Positions 1 to 11,017 of a stretch of DNA of 64,000 bases are shown here, in pieces. Made by a program: the position numbers and the translations under genes. The stretch lies in contig WWBZ02000082.1 in the NCBI GenBank assembly GCA_011503125.2, positions 2,418,001 through 2,482,000 of the forward strand, given 5' to 3'. The notes beneath the pieces were generated by a model. That model was not told where the DNA came from. It worked only from the letters and a program-made list of their open reading frames with translations, and did no database searches. Each line of letters starts with the position of its first letter. The stretch's first letter is position 1. The DNA comes from Botryosphaeria dothidea (taxonomy: Eukaryota; Ascomycota; Dothideomycetes; Botryosphaeriales; Botryosphaeriaceae).

Positions 1-438
1 GAGACGCTCGACGTCTTGGACGCCGGCCTCGACGCCATCGTATCCAGCGACGACGCGTACTGCCCGGCGGGCGGCGTGCCCGGCGACGAGCTCGAGTGGT
101 GGGCGTGGATAAGGCCGCTGGACGGGGCGGGCAGGCTCCCGGCCACGGCGGCGGGAACGGTGCACGATCTGCTGGCGGGCTGGGCGGAGACGTCGTTGAG
201 CGTTCATCTGTGGACGCGGACGCACTCGCGCTGGTTCAGGGATGTGGCCGCCGGCAAGCAGGTGCCGGGTTGGCGGGAGTTTTGTTCGTCAAACCCGGTG
301 GAGGCTTGCTCGGGGCGTAACAAGACAGTGTCGTGGCGTACATGCGAATGGCGGGGGCTTTGGCCGGTTGAAGACCATTTGGGTGTTCCTGCCGCGACGC
401 GCAAGGAATGGATCGAGAAGCTGGCGAGGGGGGTTTAG
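1..438 (+). CDS. C-terminal part of an uncharacterised protein (5' end outside window)
   Basis: Frame 1 is open from the first base and ends at TAG 436-438, giving 145 residues of a C-terminus. The sequence is rich in tryptophan (for example EWWAWIRP and ECR-like WRTCEWRGLWP stretches) and reads as real coding sequence, with a GC-rich third-codon position. I do not recognise the family. No start can be assigned because the gene enters from the left edge. No membrane segment or signal peptide is visible in this part. Function unknown. Confidence 0.5.
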   Translation, partial: ETLDVLDAGLDAIVSSDDAYCPAGGVPGDELEWWAWIRPLDGAGRLPATAAGTVHDLLAGWAETSLSVHLWTRTHSRWFRDVAAGKQVPGWREFCSSNPVEACSGRNKTVSWRTCEWRGLWPVEDHLGVPAATRKEWIEKLARGV

Positions 439-2181
439 TATGAGCGACTGTTGCCAAGGTATTGACATGCGGTTGTCGCCATGCTGAGGTTGAGAATGAT
501 ATTGGATGATTTGAAAGACGCCAGTGCCATATGCGGGGTTGCTTTTGGTTCCAGAATGCGAGCGTTGGCAATGTTTGTTGCCGTCAGAACGCGCAGCGGA
601 AAGGCCCTGGACTGTGGGCGTGTACGTAGTTTTCACGAAATCACATCGACCAATTAAGACTACAGAGAAGCTATCCTGCCGAGATAACAAAGATGGTTCT
701 GAAAGTCTGCATGCCCGATATCGTTCCTGGCTTTTCTCGTACTACGTCGGGCTGGAATCACGCGGCACAGGAGAGCCCAACGCGTCCGAGGACATAGTGG
801 AAAGCGGCCTGACGCTCCGGGCTTGCATGCATGCGGCTTAACATGGGAATGCAAGGTCCCTGCATGCCCTTGGGCATGGAGTGTCTGCAGGAGCCAGCAT
901 TGTCAATCCACAAGACAGCGGGCTTGTAAGAGCAATTCAGATAGAGCACTCGTGTTCAGCCGAAAGCACTCCCACGGCCCGAGCCGCTGTGGCCCGATTC
1001 GGAGCACGGAGGGCTAGCACAGGCTGCATATCTGCGACAACTGTGCGGCGGGATGTGGAATTTGGTGGGAGTGGATGTGGGAGCTTCCAAATTCCTCACG
1101 GCGACGGCGATCCTCGTTCCCCTGAGGCGACGATTCGTGAGGCGAAGCGGGAAGGAACGGACCGGAGATGGTGTTCGCCTCACTCGCTGCTCGGCGGTTT
1201 TCCTTGATGCGGTTGCCTTCTCCAGTGCCCGCTGAACATCATGTTGTCAGTTCCTTAGACCGGGCCTGCATGCGTATCCCGGCAGCTGCGCTATTCGACG
1301 GCCTCTACTGCATACAACCGCAACAGTGACCGTACCTAGAATAATGCGCTGTATAGAGCAAGCTTCCACACACTTACGCTTTGGACAGCCCTACCTTCAC
1401 TCTGGACGAACTCTTGATTAGTGACAAGGTGCGCCATTTCCAGAAATTCTTTTTTTTCTAATTCTCTGTTCTTGATATTCAGAAGCGACACTCGCCTCCC
1501 TTGCTTTCTCTGGGGAAAGCTTGACGTCATCTACTCTTAGCCTTGAATCTCACCTTCGAACACCCTCGAAAATGCAAGCAGGAGCTCTTTTTATGCTGCC
1601 ACTCAGCTATAGTTCGCACCCACCAGATTGGTTCGAAATGATCGGCGACCAAGCCACTATATCAAGCCGTCATACTTCCGGACATAATCGTCTTGTTCCA
1701 CTTTACGCCAACTTGTGAGCCGCTTTATGCTTCGCACGCTCCGAGTGACATGCTTATCGACGTCACAGCCTAATACGCCACCGTGTTGAAGGGAAATTTG
1801 TGTGGGTGAGTACGAGGGTGCAGCGGAAAATTCAAAGCAGCAGCCAACTGACACTTGTCAGTGATAAGTCTCCGCAGAGAAATTCAATTGATCCAAGAGC
1901 ATCCCTGGGTCTGAATGAGAACATGATGACCACGTGTATCTGTTAGAACTTCCTCAACGGGCACCGAGCCCGTTATCGATGGTGGATGTACGGTTTCTCT
2001 GAGCCCAAAGGAGCCTATGGTGCATATGAATTGTACTCGTAAGGTGGGAGAAGAAGGCCAATGGTGTACCTTTGAGTGCGGGGAGATTTGACCATTTCCG
2101 TTGACATCGGAGACTATTCGTCAGGCTGACCTTAGCTCCGCCGCCAAAAGTATCCTGCGCCAGAAGTGTGGGTGCACTTCA
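439..2181. other. intergenic region without a recognisable gene
   Basis: Only short overlapping open frames are present and none shows family resemblance or convincing exon structure. The stretch ends in the promoter of the small gene at 2366. Confidence 0.5.
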
Positions 2182-2266
2182 TGATGTCACCACTTTCAGA
2201 AGGATTCCGGACGTCATCCACCCGGCTCTTCGAAGATGACGTGGATTGAAAACAGATGCTTTATAA
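2182..2266 (+). promoter_or_regulatory. cluster of three CRE/ATF-like sites plus TATA-like box
   Basis: TGATGTCA lies at 2182-2189, GGACGTCA at 2209-2216 and TGACGT at 2237-2242. A TTATAA element follows at 2261-2266. All lie 100-185 bp upstream of the start codon at 2366. They match variants of the TGACGTCA element bound by bZIP factors of the Atf1/AtfA type. Seen: the motifs and spacing. Inferred: stress- or sporulation-linked control of the small gene downstream. Confidence 0.45.
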
Positions 2267-2365
2267 CAAGAGAGGTACCACAGATCAGTGGGTCGTAGTG
2301 CCGACAAACTAAATCAACCTTTACGCAATACCACGCACCAACAAGACTTCTCAGAGTAGCGCAAA

Positions 2366-2698
2366 ATGTCTTCCAACAACTCCATCCTCGACACCGCGCA
2401 GTCTGCAGGTGCTAAGAAAGACACCAACCCTTCCAACCCGAGCGCGGTCTCTTCCGAGGGTGCCATTGGCAAACAGTTCAATCCAGATGGCAACATCGGA
2501 CAGATCGGTAAGCCTACAGCCCTTGCGAAATTGACCAGGTAATTTTTTGGCTGACTTATTTATGTAGGCGAGAAGGTCGGCGGTCCTTTCTCCAAGGATG
2601 GCATAATTGGTAGCCAATTCGACGCGAGTAAGCGTGGTCTCGCAGGTACGGTGGAAAAGGCGGTGGATGGACCGAGGAACCCGGCGGAAAAGAAGTAA
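2366..2698 (+). CDS. small hydrophilic glycine-rich protein, stress-type, function unknown
   Basis: Two exons, 2366-2507 and 2568-2698, are separated by a 60-nt intron (gtaagc..tag) and encode 90 residues. The protein is polar and lacks hydrophobic segments. Its centre repeats a pattern of the form G-x-IG-x-QF (IGKQF and IGSQF) around a GEKVGGPF core, so it is built from a short internal repeat. Such small, Gly/Lys/Asp-rich soluble proteins in fungi resemble LEA-like or stress-accumulated proteins. That is an analogy, not a family assignment. The CRE-like cluster and TATA-like element just upstream fit a stress- or development-induced gene. The exon junction keeps the frame (phase 1), and both splice sites are consensus. 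Confidence 0.7.
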
Positions 2699-2909
2699 AT
2701 AAAGCACTAAATTCAAACGATGATTTTCGATGACCTTGAGAATTACTTCACGTGTATCGAACTTGTCCTTGCTCCACAACGTAACTCTATCAACAACGAC
2801 GATAAAAGCGAAGATTCTATGTATCCACCCGTCTTCCATGTTGGCCAAAAGCCAAGATGCTTCTCGCATGTAATAGTACATATAACTCTAAACCGGTACT
2901 CTTGGCTGA

Positions 2910-4402
2910 TTAAGTGTACCATTCGCCCTCATCAATGATAGGCTGACCCTTGTCGGATGCCTCCAGAAGCTCGCTTACGGTCCACGGTTTGAACTTGTAC
3001 CCGGGCACGGCGTTCGTGTTTCTGAAAGGCGCTCCCGTCAAGATATGGTTGGCCGCATTGCCGTAGTTATCCAAAACATATTTCTCCACCTCGTGAGCGG
3101 CGATCCAGGTGCCATTGAAGGTGCTGACCGAACTGGGATCCTTCTCCACGCCGTCCCAGTTGGTCCTGTGGAACGTTTCGCGGTTCCTGAAGCCGACTTT
3201 CTGGGCACAGCAGACGCGCTCGTACCTGAAAAGGTTGTACACGCGCGCTGCGAGGGGCACGTTGCTCCTGCCGGAGAGTTGCAGGCAGCTCGCCAGAGTG
3301 GCACCGTCTTCAATGGCCATACCCGCACCGGCTGCGGATGTGGACAGGAACGGGTGCGCCACATCGCCAATCTGGACAACGCGGCCTTGAGGCGACACGT
3401 ACTTGGGCTGCGGATCGCGCCACCATGAATCTCCAGACTAAGACGTCGTCGTCGGGCGCTGCTTTGATGACTTCCTTGTAGAAGGGCGCCCAGGTGGGAA
3501 TGTACTGCAGCGCAGACTCTGCGGAAGAGGTCTGGCCCCAGTCTTCATTTGAACCGGCATGGTCCTTTTTCGAATCAGCGTTTCTGCTCCTAAGCCAGGG
3601 CGAGTATAGATGCTTACCCTATGAATGAGGCACCAGGTGATCATCTCCGGCGTCTTTCCAATGACGAAATGAGCGTTAGGCCCAAGGTTGAACATTACCC
3701 CACTGTCCAAGTCACCGAAGCCCTCTCGAATCATCGGGTTCTCAAGTGCCGGACTCGCAGGGAAAGTAACCAAGTGGCATGCGAAGCCGCTGCTGATGAC
3801 ATCCTGCTTCTCACCGAGCACCAGATCCCACGCCTTGGACCCAACGCCATCCGCCGCTACAACCACGTCGGCGGTCTCCCTTGTGCCGTCAGAATAGACG
3901 ATGCCTGCCTGATTCTCGTCTTCAAAATACTCTGTGACGGAGCCGCCAAGTCGGACGGGAATCCCCAGCTTCTGCACGTAAGAATAAAGCAACTTGAGCA
4001 GCGAAGGACGGCTCATCGGCATCGAAGGGTGCTCCGCATTTGCAAGAGGAAAATCTCCTATGTGCGTGAAGTCGTGCTTCATCATGCGGACCCGAGGCTT
4101 TATGGCGTGGACGGCCAACCGCTCCAGGAAGCCCGGCCAATTTTTGAGGATACGGATTGCGGGCGCCGGTAAACCAATAAGGGCTCCTGGGGCTGTCAGC
4201 CGAAGTTCTTTGTGATCTGGATGTGATTTCATTGTGACATGCCTCTGTCAAAGAAGTTGAGACGGCGCTCGACGAGACGGACATCCTGAACTTTGCGGTA
4301 CGCCTCGATTGCGCAGGTGAGTCCGCTGATGCCTCCCCCCACGACCAGGACAGAGATCCCGCTGGGAGGGTATCTCTTCATGGACTGTGCTTCTTCCGGC
4401 AT
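2910..4402 (-). CDS. FAD-dependent monooxygenase (salicylate hydroxylase-like), apparent +1 frameshift
   Basis: Exons run 4402-4243, 4192-3618 and 3564-2910. The N-terminus carries the FAD-binding GGGISGL motif, the middle a DGVGSKAWD motif and the C-terminal exon a GDVAHPFLST motif. These are the three flavin-binding signatures of the PHBH/UbiH class, and the expected length is about 462 residues. Intron 1 (4193-4242, 50 nt) appears to be GC-AG: the donor reads AG|GCATGT, and splicing joins FFDR to PGALIGL. Intron 2 (3565-3617) is GT-AG with a CTGAT branch site. Near 3423-3424 an extra G on the coding strand shifts the frame. Removing it restores WRDPQPKY leading into the GRVVQIGD motif. Alternatively the stretch could be spliced as a 52-nt intron, losing about 16 conserved residues. 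It may be a pseudogene, a sequencing error or a misread intron. The substrate cannot be predicted. Confidence 0.75.
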
Positions 4403-6496
4403 TGCTTTTTTGTCTTTTGGTGGATGTCGTCTTGTGGATGAATGTCCTGCTGGTTGGTTTGCTGTTGCTTTTCTATTGGTTTAGCTATATATACACTCAC
4501 TCTATCGGCTCAGCGCAATTGACTACTTCCGTTCAAGTGGTGGCACAACCATCGTTGGTCAGCAGAACCCTCCGAAATCGCGCGGGCCGGTCCGCTGGTC
4601 CCTTCCTTTCCGTACACAGGGGCAACGTATCTGCTGTGCCCGCGGAAAACTCGGGTGTTCGGAGAATGAGAATCCGCCATTATTCTCAGGTGGCCTATTC
4701 TTTCTGGCTCAGGTGACAAAAGAATATGATGAGGTTTAGCATGGAAACTACTAGGACTGAGCCAGCTCTAGATTCTTCCTAAGCAAGTACCGGGATCCGT
4801 AGTAGTTGACTCAGCTCTGCAGTAGACTACTTCTATAGGCTTCAGAGCAATTGAATCTTTCCACGGAGAGGTTCAGACTGCTCAGGTAGACGCAAATCTG
4901 TATGAATGACTCATGGATGCACATGTGGATTTTGAGCCTTCACCGATCTTCCTCTGGATGCGCCATATTTCCCATCCATCTCCTTCCCTCTCCCTTTTCG
5001 TCTACATTCGCGGAAGATATCGGCAACCTGCGGCTCCTTTCGGATCACGGAACACCTCCACATGAAATCGGAAGGTAGTGGTCTTTCGGCCTTATTCCGA
5101 GACCTGTAAAACGGGCGGTGTGTGCATGTCGATCTCATGTAAGGAAAGGGGCTTCAGATGTGATTTGCTGACCTTCGCACACGAAAGAGTAGGTGTTGCA
5201 GAAGCTTGCTCCGAACCCCAACATATCGTTGCAGTGCAATTATCTGTCCTTTGTCTTTCGGAACGAGGATATAAGGCTTGCCGAATGTTAACGGTAATAG
5301 CTCAAATAGGTATAGATCACTACCGGCCCTATTCCTACCGAGGGTGAGTAAAGAGCAGTATAAATATTGCGGCTCCACCCGGTCCGAATGCGTTCGATGA
5401 TCTGGCTGTATCGGGAAATTTTCTGACCAATAGTTAAGCATAAATGGTTCTCGTTTAGAGAGAGGCTGAAGTGGTGGCGCAAGCCCACTATGTTTCACCG
5501 ACGACCACTAACAAGCCTCGTTGAACGTGAGACGCATGCAGTGCATAGCGCCGCGCTCGAAGACGCTCGTGTGTGAGACCTGAAAGCAAGTGCGCACAGG
5601 CTGGGTTTAAGAGCTCTGCTGTGACGCAATACCTCATTGAGCATGTACTGCTGGCCGATGCCAGACTTGCCAAAATCTCACAACAAAGTACACACGCTCC
5701 TTCCTTCCCATCAGCTCCGGTAGCTCTATGCTGTCAATTTCTCGCCAACCTCACCTTACTCAGCGCTGCCACATCTCCCGGCAGTGCCGTACGCCCCAAG
5801 ACGTGCTCCGCAGTGTCAGTCGACATGGGTTTGTAGAGACGACGTGAGGTTTCTATCTTAAGCTCAGAAGACGAGCACGATCGACCGTCATCTCGCCCGC
5901 GGAATTCTCGATCGTGACATGCACGAACCTTCCTGAATGATAGTATGACCCTTTCAAGAACCTTTCATACCTCAAATCGATATAATCCTAATCTAACGGT
6001 AGCATGGCTAATAACGTTCAAGACTCAATCCAACAACAGCAAGCAAGATGACACTACAGCACTGGTTCGCCATTTAAGCACTAAGATCTTTAGCCTCGAG
6101 AAACACGCGGTCACCCGGGAGATGCGTTGGATGATGGCAAGAAAAGAACAGGGATGGTCAGGATGTTTGTCGTTGGGGTGCTGGGTGGCAAGAATTTTGG
6201 GACTTGCAGGGGTGCTCAAGCCGGCGAAAAGAGCAATGGCATGCGTGCTTCACTGCAAGCTCCAACAGGGCACGAGCAAACCTGTCAGGCAGTCTTGCTG
6301 AAGATCAGGAATACAATAACAAAAATGGAGCATAGGGGGCTGAAGTATTCGTCCAGGCTTAGATGTCCGAAAGAATTGATGATTTTTGCATCCTGACGAC
6401 TGTTCAAACTCCCCATAATGATGAAATAACTGCAAATTGAGAATAGCCCCACCGCTTAGTAGCATTGATGCATCAGATATTTTTAGATAGATACCT
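4403..6496. other. intergenic, no supported gene
   Basis: Several open frames of 60-118 codons overlap each other on both strands. None has a recognisable domain, signal peptide or exon continuation. I see no tRNA, transposon or long repeat. Confidence 0.45.
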
Positions 6497-7176
6497 TCAA
6501 TAAACTCCATTCTCTACGCAACGGAAGCTCGCAATTCGGTCATTCCATCCTACTCGTGCCAAGTCCTCTACACCCGGGTATTCCATTGTCGTATTCATCC
6601 CGGTGCAATTGTCGCCTCTGCGTGGAAGACCGAATCCCGTCAGCACTTGTTCTTAAGCACCAGACATATAAACGCCTTGATAGCATGCACTCAGAGCAGA
6701 GTGAAGTATCCCACTTACTCGTATACCGTGCAGTTAAGGCCTGGATCAGGCCCGTAGGAGGATACTTGGCGGTACCTTGTAACAAGTAAAGAATCGTCAG
6801 CCTTTATATTCCTTCGAAGGGGAAGTGGGGGCGAGTGAACGTAAGTGAAGCGCCGGGAAAGGGAGAAAAACGAATAGTGTTTAAAACTTACCATCTCTGC
6901 CAATCCGGTGAGTCCCACAGTTGAAAACAACCAGGGCCGAAGTACTGCAACCATTGGCATTGTGACCCCGAGTCTTTGGAGCTGTTGCCCCAGAAGACAT
7001 CTGTGCACATGTAAATCTGTGAGAAATAACCATTAGCCTTGGTGCTCATGACACTCTGAATGGGAATGGAGGTTTCGTCCGCTTACCCCTTGGATGAATG
7101 CCGCCGCAGGTACCGCGACGGCGCTGCCGGCGAGAAGTGTTCCTACATAAGGGATCGTGAGTAAATTGTAACGCAT
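6497..7176 (-). CDS. small secreted cysteine-containing protein with beta/gamma-crystallin-like motif
   Basis: Four exons, 7176-7087, 7016-6892, 6775-6719 and 6617-6497, encode 130 residues. All three introns (70, 116 and 101 nt) have GTAAG donors, and the last two contain GCTGAC branch sites. Residues 1-25 form a signal peptide (hydrophobic core ending AVAVPAAA). The mature part has six cysteines. The C-terminal half has the Greek-key spacing Y-x6-G (VYEGDNCTG) followed by GWNDRIASFRC. That resembles the (N/D)(N/D)xx(S/T)S calcium-site motif of beta/gamma-crystallins, with Ala in place of Ser/Thr at the fifth position. The first half ends SSYGPDPG before a cysteine, as in fungal two-motif crystallin-like secreted proteins. 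It probably acts outside the cell; an effector or antimicrobial role is only conjecture. No other gene shares its promoter region. Confidence 0.7.
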
Positions 7177-7347
7177 TGTTCAGGGTTTTCACTTGTGGAC
7201 CGAAAGTGAGCCCCAAAGCCAACGAAAGCTTGTCTCTGTTAAAAGTCCCTATTTAAATAGGTGACACTGCAACAAGCTGTCAAATGCGTTGTCAAACAGG
7301 TGTTATTTGGCCATCTCCAACTCCGTTTTCAGAATCGAACAACTTAC

Positions 7348-7490
7348 CAGATCTCTAAAATCTGGTTGCTGCCCTTGAAGTTGTCCTCCATCCCCCGATC
7401 GATAGTCTTACGATACACCCTTCACAGTTCTTTCAGTGCCATATCCATCTCGGCGATCCTGGATCCAAGTCGTTGCAGTCCGGCAACTCC
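7348..7490 (-). pseudogene. possible decayed coding fragment
   Basis: On the minus strand a frame reads GVAGLQRLGSRIAEMDMALK, then meets TGA (7424-7422). It continues as an equally protein-like stretch (RKTIDRGMEDNFKG) to a GTAAG donor at 7347. The composition before and after the stop is alike, suggesting a once-coding exon. The family is not identified. Further upstream on the same strand, up to about 8770, other stop-interrupted coding-like pieces occur. Confidence 0.2.
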
Positions 7491-8960
7491 GTCAGTGTGA
7501 ATCAGAAGATGGATGTGAAGCATATGGATCCCTTTGCCACACCTGGCTCATTTGCCCAAGAAGCTTCCGTTGCGGCCCGGTGATGTCCGAAGCTTGAATC
7601 TGATATTCCGAATGGTCCCCGAGATTACCTGAGTAAACCTCGCAACGATGCAGATGGCCGGTGAGGCGTGTAGGCGTGATCTCCCGTCGCACGCGAACAG
7701 GGCTGAGATTCGTGATTCGCAACAACCAACATGTGGGAGGCTGATTCTGAGCCAGATGTGATCTGCCACGTCGTAGGGCGCGCGAGTTAAGGCTGCTGTG
7801 GGTTGTGTGGTACCTCAGAAAAAGCATATATGCCTGAACAGGTGGCTACGGCGCAGAGGTTAGCTGCGGAGCAGTCTCGGCGACAGACTAATAACTCACT
7901 GTGACACGCGTGGAATATGTTACGCGTCAGTCGAGAGGCGGCGTTGCAGCCATGTGGGAAAAAGCAAAGGGCGATAGTGCCGGTTCGGAAGGCGGATCCG
8001 GGGAGAGAGGCCGGGTTGTTCTTGAGCTGAATGACAGCTCATTATCGTCACATCTGTACTTGGGCCTAGCGGCTGAAGTTTGGGCGAAGGAGGAACTCGT
8101 TTATGTCGTGATCATGGATCCTCGGTCGAGAATAGCCTGCTGCTCGGCTGACAGACAAACGCCAGCGCTATTGTTAGTAGAGCGCCATATCTGACGCTTG
8201 GGCTCCCACGAGATCCTCGAGACTCCTCGTACATCTTTGAGAATAGCCACGAATTGGTCGGCTCCACGACATCCAATGCTAAATATCCGGCGCACGAAGT
8301 CCTGGTTGACCGGCAAGAGGGGATTGCGGGCAGCAATCTGATAGGAGACGGACAAGTGAAATGGGAAAAAGCCGATGCACCTCAGGTTGAAATTACTTAC
8401 AAGTAGCTAATAATGCGAGACCGTTTCAAATGAGCTAAAGCCCGCTGCATTCTTCCGGCACTCTGATGTGAAACCCCCACCGCCAAACTCAATCTCACAG
8501 AAAGAAGCTCGCCCGCCTAGCGCTTTGCGACAGAAACAACCTGGAAGATCCTCACCGGTCAGGCAGAAGAGAAGGATGATGCTGGGACTACGGTCCGTAG
8601 ATTCCAGGAAGGCGCGTTAGTGGAGACGGGCCGAAGGTGTCCTGGGTCTCCGCAAACACGGGGCCGGTTTTGCGGCGTATTGCAAAAGCGAGGTCGAGGA
8701 GGGCAAGGATAACGGGAGCAATGATCCGGATGCAAAGTCCATGATGTTTGTTCAAACTTACGTCCTGGCAGCATATAATTCTCCTAGTGTTGCCACGTTA
8801 TCGCGACAAATGTACGGCCCATGCCCATGGCTTGATGCTGCAAGCACGAGACAGTGGATGCCGCTTTCCAGGATATTGGGCTCGACGAGCTGTGGAATGG
8901 GTCGACGCTGACGTGCGGTTGCCCAACCAAGTCATGCAGTTGCAGGAGCGCTGACATCAC
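7491..8960. other. region of fragmented coding-like frames, no intact gene
   Basis: Minus-strand pieces around 8112-8355 and 8559-8774 look partly coding, including a hydrophobic stretch (APVILALLDLAFAI) near 8700. I could not join them into one open, consistently spliced gene. It is either a degenerate multi-exon membrane-protein gene or chance. Confidence 0.25.
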
Positions 8961-11017
8961 ACGCAAGGGAAACTGTGTAAGGGAGTTGAGCGCACGCCCA
9001 GCAGAAAGCTTAAAGAAACCGTGAGATCATGCCAGCGCACGCGTACATGCGTATCGGTTGTGCTTGCGCGCTGCAGTGCTGGCTGTAACAGGAATGGAAT
9101 GCAGCGAACCGCCACTGGCCTGTCGGAGCCTGTCCAGCGCATGCAGTGCGGCCAACCATCACATCACGAAACCCCTCCCCCCAACACCATCTTGCTCAAC
9201 CCATATTTCGTCAACCAATAGCCCCCTTGCTTCTCGCTTGCACAATGCCGTCTTTTCCTCACTCCAGAGCCTCACGTCTCCCAGGAAAAGAAATAAAACG
9301 CCCTGTGGGGCTGGATAAGCACAAATGAGCAGTTTCAATGTTGAGGCGTTCCGGAGATCACAGGTCCGCGGATGCTATGGGAGACGACAGCCGAAACGAG
9401 GTTCGAGACGGATAAGGTTGGCGTGGCCGTGATGGGCTGATGGAATGTGCTGCATGACACCCGGGCCTGCATGAGAAAGGCCGGCGGACCACTCGTGAGC
9501 GGTGCGGCGTGAAGATAGTATTCACTCAAGACATAGGATCGACGTTTAACGAGAGCCACAGGGAACCAAGGCACCCTGTGAGAATGAACGGGCGGGCGAT
9601 ATTGCGACAGGCGCTTGCGATATTGGCGATCGTCCAGCGTGAGGCTTACCCGCGAGTGGAGCACTTGTCCAATGGCGTTCTTACCGACGGGGCCTGCCCA
9701 TCCGCGGCGGAGGACATGCAGGCGGATGTCAGGCCCGCAGGATGGCCGTCATGTCAGACGTCGGGTTGGCCGGTGGGCGGCGACGGTGGTGGTCTGGCGT
9801 GCCTGGAACGGGTCCGAGACGGTGGCAGCAGCAGGGCAGCGGTGATGTCGGCGGCTTCTGCCACGAGGGAGCTTGCTGATGTCGGCGCGGGAGGGGCTGG
9901 TGAGGGAGGGGTGGATGGAAGGCGGTCGAAGCTGGGGATAGGGTTAGCGGAGGCAGTGCTGCTCCCTTGACCTTGACCTTGACCTTGGGCTTGGGCTTGG
10001 GCTTGACGTGGGCGTGGCTACCTGCTGCTTGCGGTGCGAGCGATGCGGAGAAAGCGCGTGTAAGATCTGGCACTGGACCCTCGCAGCTCGCGGGCATCGC
10101 GGACCTGCGGCGCCAGCACGATGCTAGCCCGGATCGAGTCTGGGGGGAGCACGCACCAGTGCCTTACGCGGGCATGGGTGTTGAAGGGGACATCCAGGCT
10201 CGCACTCCCGCCATGTACCCGGTTCGGCCAGCGTCCGCGGGCTTGAGATCCGGCAGAGCGAAAAAGAAAGGCGGCACATGGTCTCAGATCCAACGGCGCG
10301 CGGTGCTAGGGACAGACAGTGGCACTCGGTATTGCTCGCAGCGCGTCGATAAGTTGCCGCTGCGGCCATGCCCATGCCCATGGGCATGCTGCTATCGCGC
10401 ATGATCGCCGAAACTAGCACGGCGGAGAGCTTGGCCGTGGGAGCTCTCTGGAGGCCTGAGGAGGACGCGGTGATGAGATGATTCGAACGGACAGCAAACG
10501 GTGCAGCTGGGGATTTGCAGTGGCAAACTCCCGTTTTAATGCTGCCCTGCAACGCGCTGCCAGGCTGGCCGGCCAGCGCAGCGCTGAGGTGGTCGTCCAA
10601 AAGGCCTGGCGGGCTGACCGCGCGTGAGGAGGACTGAGCTTGCAACGCTGCGGCGCGGTGATACAGGATGAGTTTGGTGCCCGAGCTGGGCGAGCGGTTG
10701 GGCAGTAGGGCGCAAGAATGAGGCGAGCCTAACCAGCGACGCTGCTGCATCCCACGTAACTCGACGAGCGTGCGTGCAAGCTCCGCCGGCGCGGAACGGC
10801 AGCCATAGGCCAATGGCCAGAGGGGCCCTGCTGCTCATTTGCGAAATGTGGACTTGGCCTCGCTGGTATTTAAGCAGCGAGCCCTGATTCGGGAGGTTGA
10901 TGGGCGACTCTGCGAGCCATCGCGAACGACTGCACTCTCTACAGGCTGCTCCCTCGCGCCATTCCTCTTCCGGAACCAGGCCCTGCCATTCGTCCATCCG
11001 TCCATCCATCATTCATC
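8961..11017. other. intergenic, GC-rich, no supported gene
   Basis: Long frames at 9509-9970 (+), 9729-10097 (-) and 10124-10813 (-) overlap antisense to one another, are low in complexity and resemble no family. The stretch contains the short hexamer repeat at 9965-10006 and a perfect 16-bp palindrome centred on CCCATGGG near 10380. The 3' end is the promoter and leader of the gene at 11018. Confidence 0.4.
9965..10006. repeat. hexanucleotide tandem repeat (CCTTGA)n then (GCTTGG)n
   Basis: About seven six-base units run in tandem, first CCTTGA-type and then GCTTGG-type. Read on the minus strand they give alternating Lys-Pro and Lys-Val dipeptides, but I do not support a gene there. Confidence 0.8.

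Noticed and set aside
5154..5498. 114-codon minus-strand frame with some protein-like stretches
   Set aside because: No exon continuation, signal or similarity; could not be supported.
9509..10404. Two plus-strand frames and one minus-strand frame over the hexamer repeat
   Set aside because: Mutually antisense, low complexity, no homology recognised.
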